From an uncultured Candidatus Competibacteraceae bacterium (GTDB taxonomy: Bacteria; Pseudomonadota; Gammaproteobacteria; Competibacterales; Competibacteraceae): a stretch of DNA of 7,931 nucleotides. The position numbers and the translations under genes are program-made. Shown here in pieces: positions 6,452 through 7,931 of this stretch (the stretch's first letter is position 1; each line of letters opens with the position of its first letter). Location of the stretch: positions 1 to 7,931 of the forward strand of contig CALMNY010000249.1 of assembly GCA_937872125.1 (NCBI GenBank). The letters are read 5' to 3'. The notes under the pieces are model-generated. The model had not been told where the DNA came from. It made no database searches and worked only from the letters and a program-made list of their open reading frames with translations.

Positions 6452-6640
6452 ATGAGTGTCACCGGTGATTTTTATTGCCCGTCGTGTTGCCAGTACCATC
6501 CGCTGGCGCAGCGGGGCGAAAAGCGGAATAACCAATGGCGCTGTCGCGCCTGCGTCGCGCGTTCCCGGGCCCATCGGCCGGACGTCCAGGCGCGCAAGGT
6601 CGTGCGCCGGCGCGCGCTGGAGGAAAGCGATGCGAGTTGA
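6452..6640 (+). CDS. Small zinc-ribbon-like protein (62 residues)
   Basis: Two CxxC knuckles, YCPSC (Cys9, Cys12, plus an extra Cys13) and RCRAC (Cys31, Cys34), are 18 residues apart. This is the layout of a zinc ribbon. The second half is strongly basic (ARSRAHRPDVQARKVVRRR), suggesting nucleic-acid binding. The ATG at 6452 follows a GAGGG, although the spacing of 12 bases is long. The stop overlaps the start of the next gene by 11 bases, so the two are likely coupled. I cannot name a family; short zinc-ribbon proteins of this kind occur in phages and plasmids as regulators or replication accessories. That role here is inference. Confidence 0.65.
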   Translation: MSVTGDFYCPSCCQYHPLAQRGEKRNNQWRCRACVARSRAHRPDVQARKVVRRRALEESDAS

Positions 6641-7010
6641 AACCTACCGGGTATTGTCTGAGGCCGTCGCTCTGGGGATCGCCAAGACCTGGCGCAAAAC
6701 CCTGGGCAAGATTTCCTTCTCTGAGTTTCCCGACCAATTTCAGCGCCGGTTTTTGGCCAAACTCGTCCCGGTGGTGATGGTCGAAATCCTCGACTTTATC
6801 ACCCTGGAAGAAACCCCGGTGAATGCCCGCAAACTCATGGCGCGGTGCGTGCTGTCGGGTTCACGCGCGGGCTGGCGGCGCGCCTTCAAGCACACCAGCA
6901 CGCCCAGCCCGGAGCGAGTCCAGGAGGCGATCCATAGTGGCATCCTGCTGGAGATCCATGAGTATTTTTCTTTCGATAATGAAAGCGATGGCGAGTCGTC
7001 GCTGAACTAA
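6630..7010 (+). CDS. Hypothetical 126-residue protein
   Basis: The ATG at 6630 has an excellent ribosome binding site (GGAGGAAA, about five bases upstream) inside the end of the preceding gene, which it overlaps by 11 bases. The frame is open further upstream, but that part shadows the zinc-ribbon gene. The protein reads as a helical soluble domain: a basic amphipathic N-terminus (TYRVLSEAVALGIAKTWRKT), an aromatic stretch (SFSEFPDQFQRRFLAKL), a hydrophobic segment (VPVVMVEILDFITL) probably too broken by charges to cross a membrane, an Arg-rich middle, and an acidic tail (FDNESDGESS). I recognise no family. A 35-base gap separates it from the HU-like gene, so it may share that transcript. Confidence 0.7.
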   Translation: MRVETYRVLSEAVALGIAKTWRKTLGKISFSEFPDQFQRRFLAKLVPVVMVEILDFITLEETPVNARKLMARCVLSGSRAGWRRAFKHTSTPSPERVQEAIHSGILLEIHEYFSFDNESDGESSLN

Positions 7011-7045
7011 TCCAACCCGCTTCATTTTGACCGGAGGGCCTGACG

Positions 7046-7327
7046 ATGACTGAAAGTGAATTGATCGCGACGCTGGCGCTGGATACCGGCCTGCCGCAGA
7101 CCCGGGTGCGGGAACTCTTGCAATCCGCCAGTGAGCATATTGGCGCCGTGTTGCGCCATGGCAACGAGGTGGTGCTGCCGGGGCTGGGCAAGCTGAAGCC
7201 GGTCGTGCGGGAGGAGCGCCAGGGCCGCAATCCGCGGACGGGCGTCGCGATGGTCTTTCCGGCCCGCCACGGGGTGAAATTCCTGCCCGGCAAAAAGCTG
7301 CGGGAGCGGCTGAACCCCCCGGCGTAA
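7046..7327 (+). CDS. HU/IHF-family DNA-binding protein
   Basis: At 93 residues this has the standard length for HU/IHF subunits, small dimeric proteins that bend and compact DNA in replication, recombination and transcription. The N-terminus TESELIATLALDTGLPQTRV matches the family's helical dimerisation region. VVLPGLGKLKPVVREERQGR leads into the DNA-binding arm, and GRNPRTG (60-66) is the family signature, with Pro63 at the intercalating position. The usual GFGTF-like core is GLGKL here (46-50), a small divergence. KFLPGKKLRERLN closes the fold as usual. The ATG at 7046 has GGAGGG seven bases upstream. Divergence from typical chromosomal HU and the neighbouring genes suggest a plasmid- or phage-type copy, perhaps dedicated to the element. 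Confidence 0.9.
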   Translation: MTESELIATLALDTGLPQTRVRELLQSASEHIGAVLRHGNEVVLPGLGKLKPVVREERQGRNPRTGVAMVFPARHGVKFLPGKKLRERLNPPA

Positions 7328-7352
7328 GCCGTGCCCGGCGGCGGGCCACGGC
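7328..7352 (+). terminator. Hairpin directly after the HU-like gene
   Basis: Immediately after the TAA, GCCGTGCCC (7328-7336) pairs with GGGCCACGGC (7343-7352), with one bulged C, around a GGCGGC loop. It is a strong GC stem in the right place to end the transcript, but it lacks a T-run, so it is not a textbook intrinsic terminator. The surrounding DNA is extremely GC-rich, so chance pairing is possible. Confidence 0.35.
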
Positions 7353-7446
7353 CGGCACGCCCGGCGCCTGGCCGCGACCGGGTGGCCCCTCGTCGCGGGA
7401 TCCGCCCCCCCGGGTCCCGCGTCCCTCGACCCGATTGGCGCGCGTA

Positions 7447-7468
7447 GCCCCGGCTTCCGCCGTGGGGC
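7447..7468. other. Hairpin in the leader region of the nrdB-like gene
   Basis: GCCCCGGC (7447-7454) can pair with GCCGTGGGGC (7459-7468), with a two-base bulge, around a TTCC loop, about 43 bases upstream of the start at 7511. The 183-base gap 7328-7510 has no gene. I found no NrdR-box pair (the usual regulator site of ribonucleotide reductase genes) and no clear promoter boxes. Confidence 0.25.
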
Positions 7469-7510
7469 GCCTCCGCGCTTGGCTACCAGGCACTGCGCAG
7501 GATTTTTTTG

Positions 7511-7931
7511 ATGTCAATCACCCATAAACCGCTGCTTGGCCCCTGTGATTCCTACCAGTTGGAGCCATTCGCCTACGAATGGGCCTGGACCATGGCCCGC
7601 GCCCAGGAAAACAATAACTGGGCGCCTGAGGAAATCGCGGTCGGGCCGGATGTGGCCGATTACAAGGATTTGGCGCTGGACCCGCGCCATCAGCATTTGT
7701 TTGAAGCGGTGATGGCCCAGCTCACTACCTTTGACATCGAGCGCGGCGACGACGCGGCGGAGACCTTCCTCTCCGTCTTCCAGCCCGCCGAGATCCGTCA
7801 TTTCTTCAAGCGCCTGGTATGGGAGGAAGGGCTGCATACCCGCAGCTACCGCTACGTCATCGAAAACCTAGGGATACCCCTGACCATCTACGACACCTGG
7901 AAGGTGGTGCCGGCGATGAAGGCGCGGGTGG
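7511..7931 (+). CDS. nrdB: Ribonucleotide reductase R2 (beta) subunit, N-terminal part
   Basis: The first 140 codons of a class I ribonucleotide reductase small subunit; the window ends inside it. R2 houses the diiron-tyrosyl radical that powers reduction of ribonucleotides to deoxyribonucleotides on the partner R1 subunit. Alignment from memory with E. coli NrdB gives consistent offsets: Trp37 in NNWAPEE (E. coli Trp48, radical transfer), Asp75 in FDIERGD (Asp84, metal ligand), Glu106 and His109 in EGLH (Glu115, His118, ligands), and Tyr113 in HTRSY (Tyr122, radical). The N-terminus is about ten residues shorter than in E. coli. The ATG at 7511 has AGGA eight bases upstream. No nrdA precedes it, so the R1 gene, if linked, must lie beyond the window. 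The Tyr points away from the tyrosine-less class Ic. Confidence 0.88.
   Translation, partial: MSITHKPLLGPCDSYQLEPFAYEWAWTMARAQENNNWAPEEIAVGPDVADYKDLALDPRHQHLFEAVMAQLTTFDIERGDDAAETFLSVFQPAEIRHFFKRLVWEEGLHTRSYRYVIENLGIPLTIYDTWKVVPAMKARV

Noticed and set aside
5652..6574. Two overlapping minus-strand frames of 247 and 290 codons
   Set aside because: Composition is Arg/Ser/Pro/Ala-rich and shadow-like, there is no motif, and they oppose short plus-strand genes with proper ribosome binding sites and coupled starts.
6861..7517. 218-codon minus-strand frame
   Set aside because: It is antisense to the HU-like gene, whose GRNPRTG signature fixes the plus strand. Its composition is typical shadow (Pro/Ala/Arg).
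7514..7837. 107-codon minus-strand frame
   Set aside because: It is antisense to nrdB, where the plus-strand reading shows conserved metal ligands and radical residues.

Overview
The window is a mosaic accessory region, most likely a plasmid or integrative/conjugative element of a high-GC proteobacterium. The pointers are a divergent topoisomerase III of the TopB type, an AT-rich gene resembling plasmid replication initiators, transposon debris, and a run of short overlapping genes with no recognisable function. Most of the DNA is visibly GC-rich, with G/C-ending codons. The segment from about 380 to 1570 is clearly richer in A/T and looks separately acquired. I cannot name the organism from this sequence.

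Left part (1-2648): positions 1-440 hold no convincing gene. They carry a 90-bp direct repeat (two copies differing at 2 positions, 207 bp apart), a degenerate third partial copy, and possible stem-loops. A minus-strand gene (441-1514) follows, tentatively a replication initiator. About 1590-2340 on the minus strand is a decayed IS66-type transposase with several frameshifts and a missing C-terminus. Between this remnant and topB lies a perfect 9-bp inverted repeat (2498-2518) whose arms resemble DnaA boxes.

Centre (2649-5821): topB is a full-length topoisomerase III with its catalytic residues and two C-terminal four-cysteine zinc repeats. It is transcribed leftward. The 605-bp gap to its right contains an inverted repeat, the probable remains of a small gene frameshifted at a C4 run, and a strong hairpin.

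Right part (5822-7931): a compact plus-strand cluster has four well-supported short genes of 93, 72, 62 and 126 codons, plus a less certain 42-codon one. Several overlap by a few bases, suggesting translational coupling. An HU/IHF-family DNA-binding protein follows, then the first 140 codons of a ribonucleotide reductase R2 subunit (nrdB), cut by the window end. The R2 fragment keeps its first three metal ligands, the radical tyrosine and the radical-transfer tryptophan.

A replication initiator-like protein, a topoisomerase, an HU-like protein and an enzyme of dNTP supply together suggest a replication-support role for the element. That is inference from gene content. The small overlapping genes between topB and the HU/nrdB pair are the least explained part and the best candidate for something undescribed.
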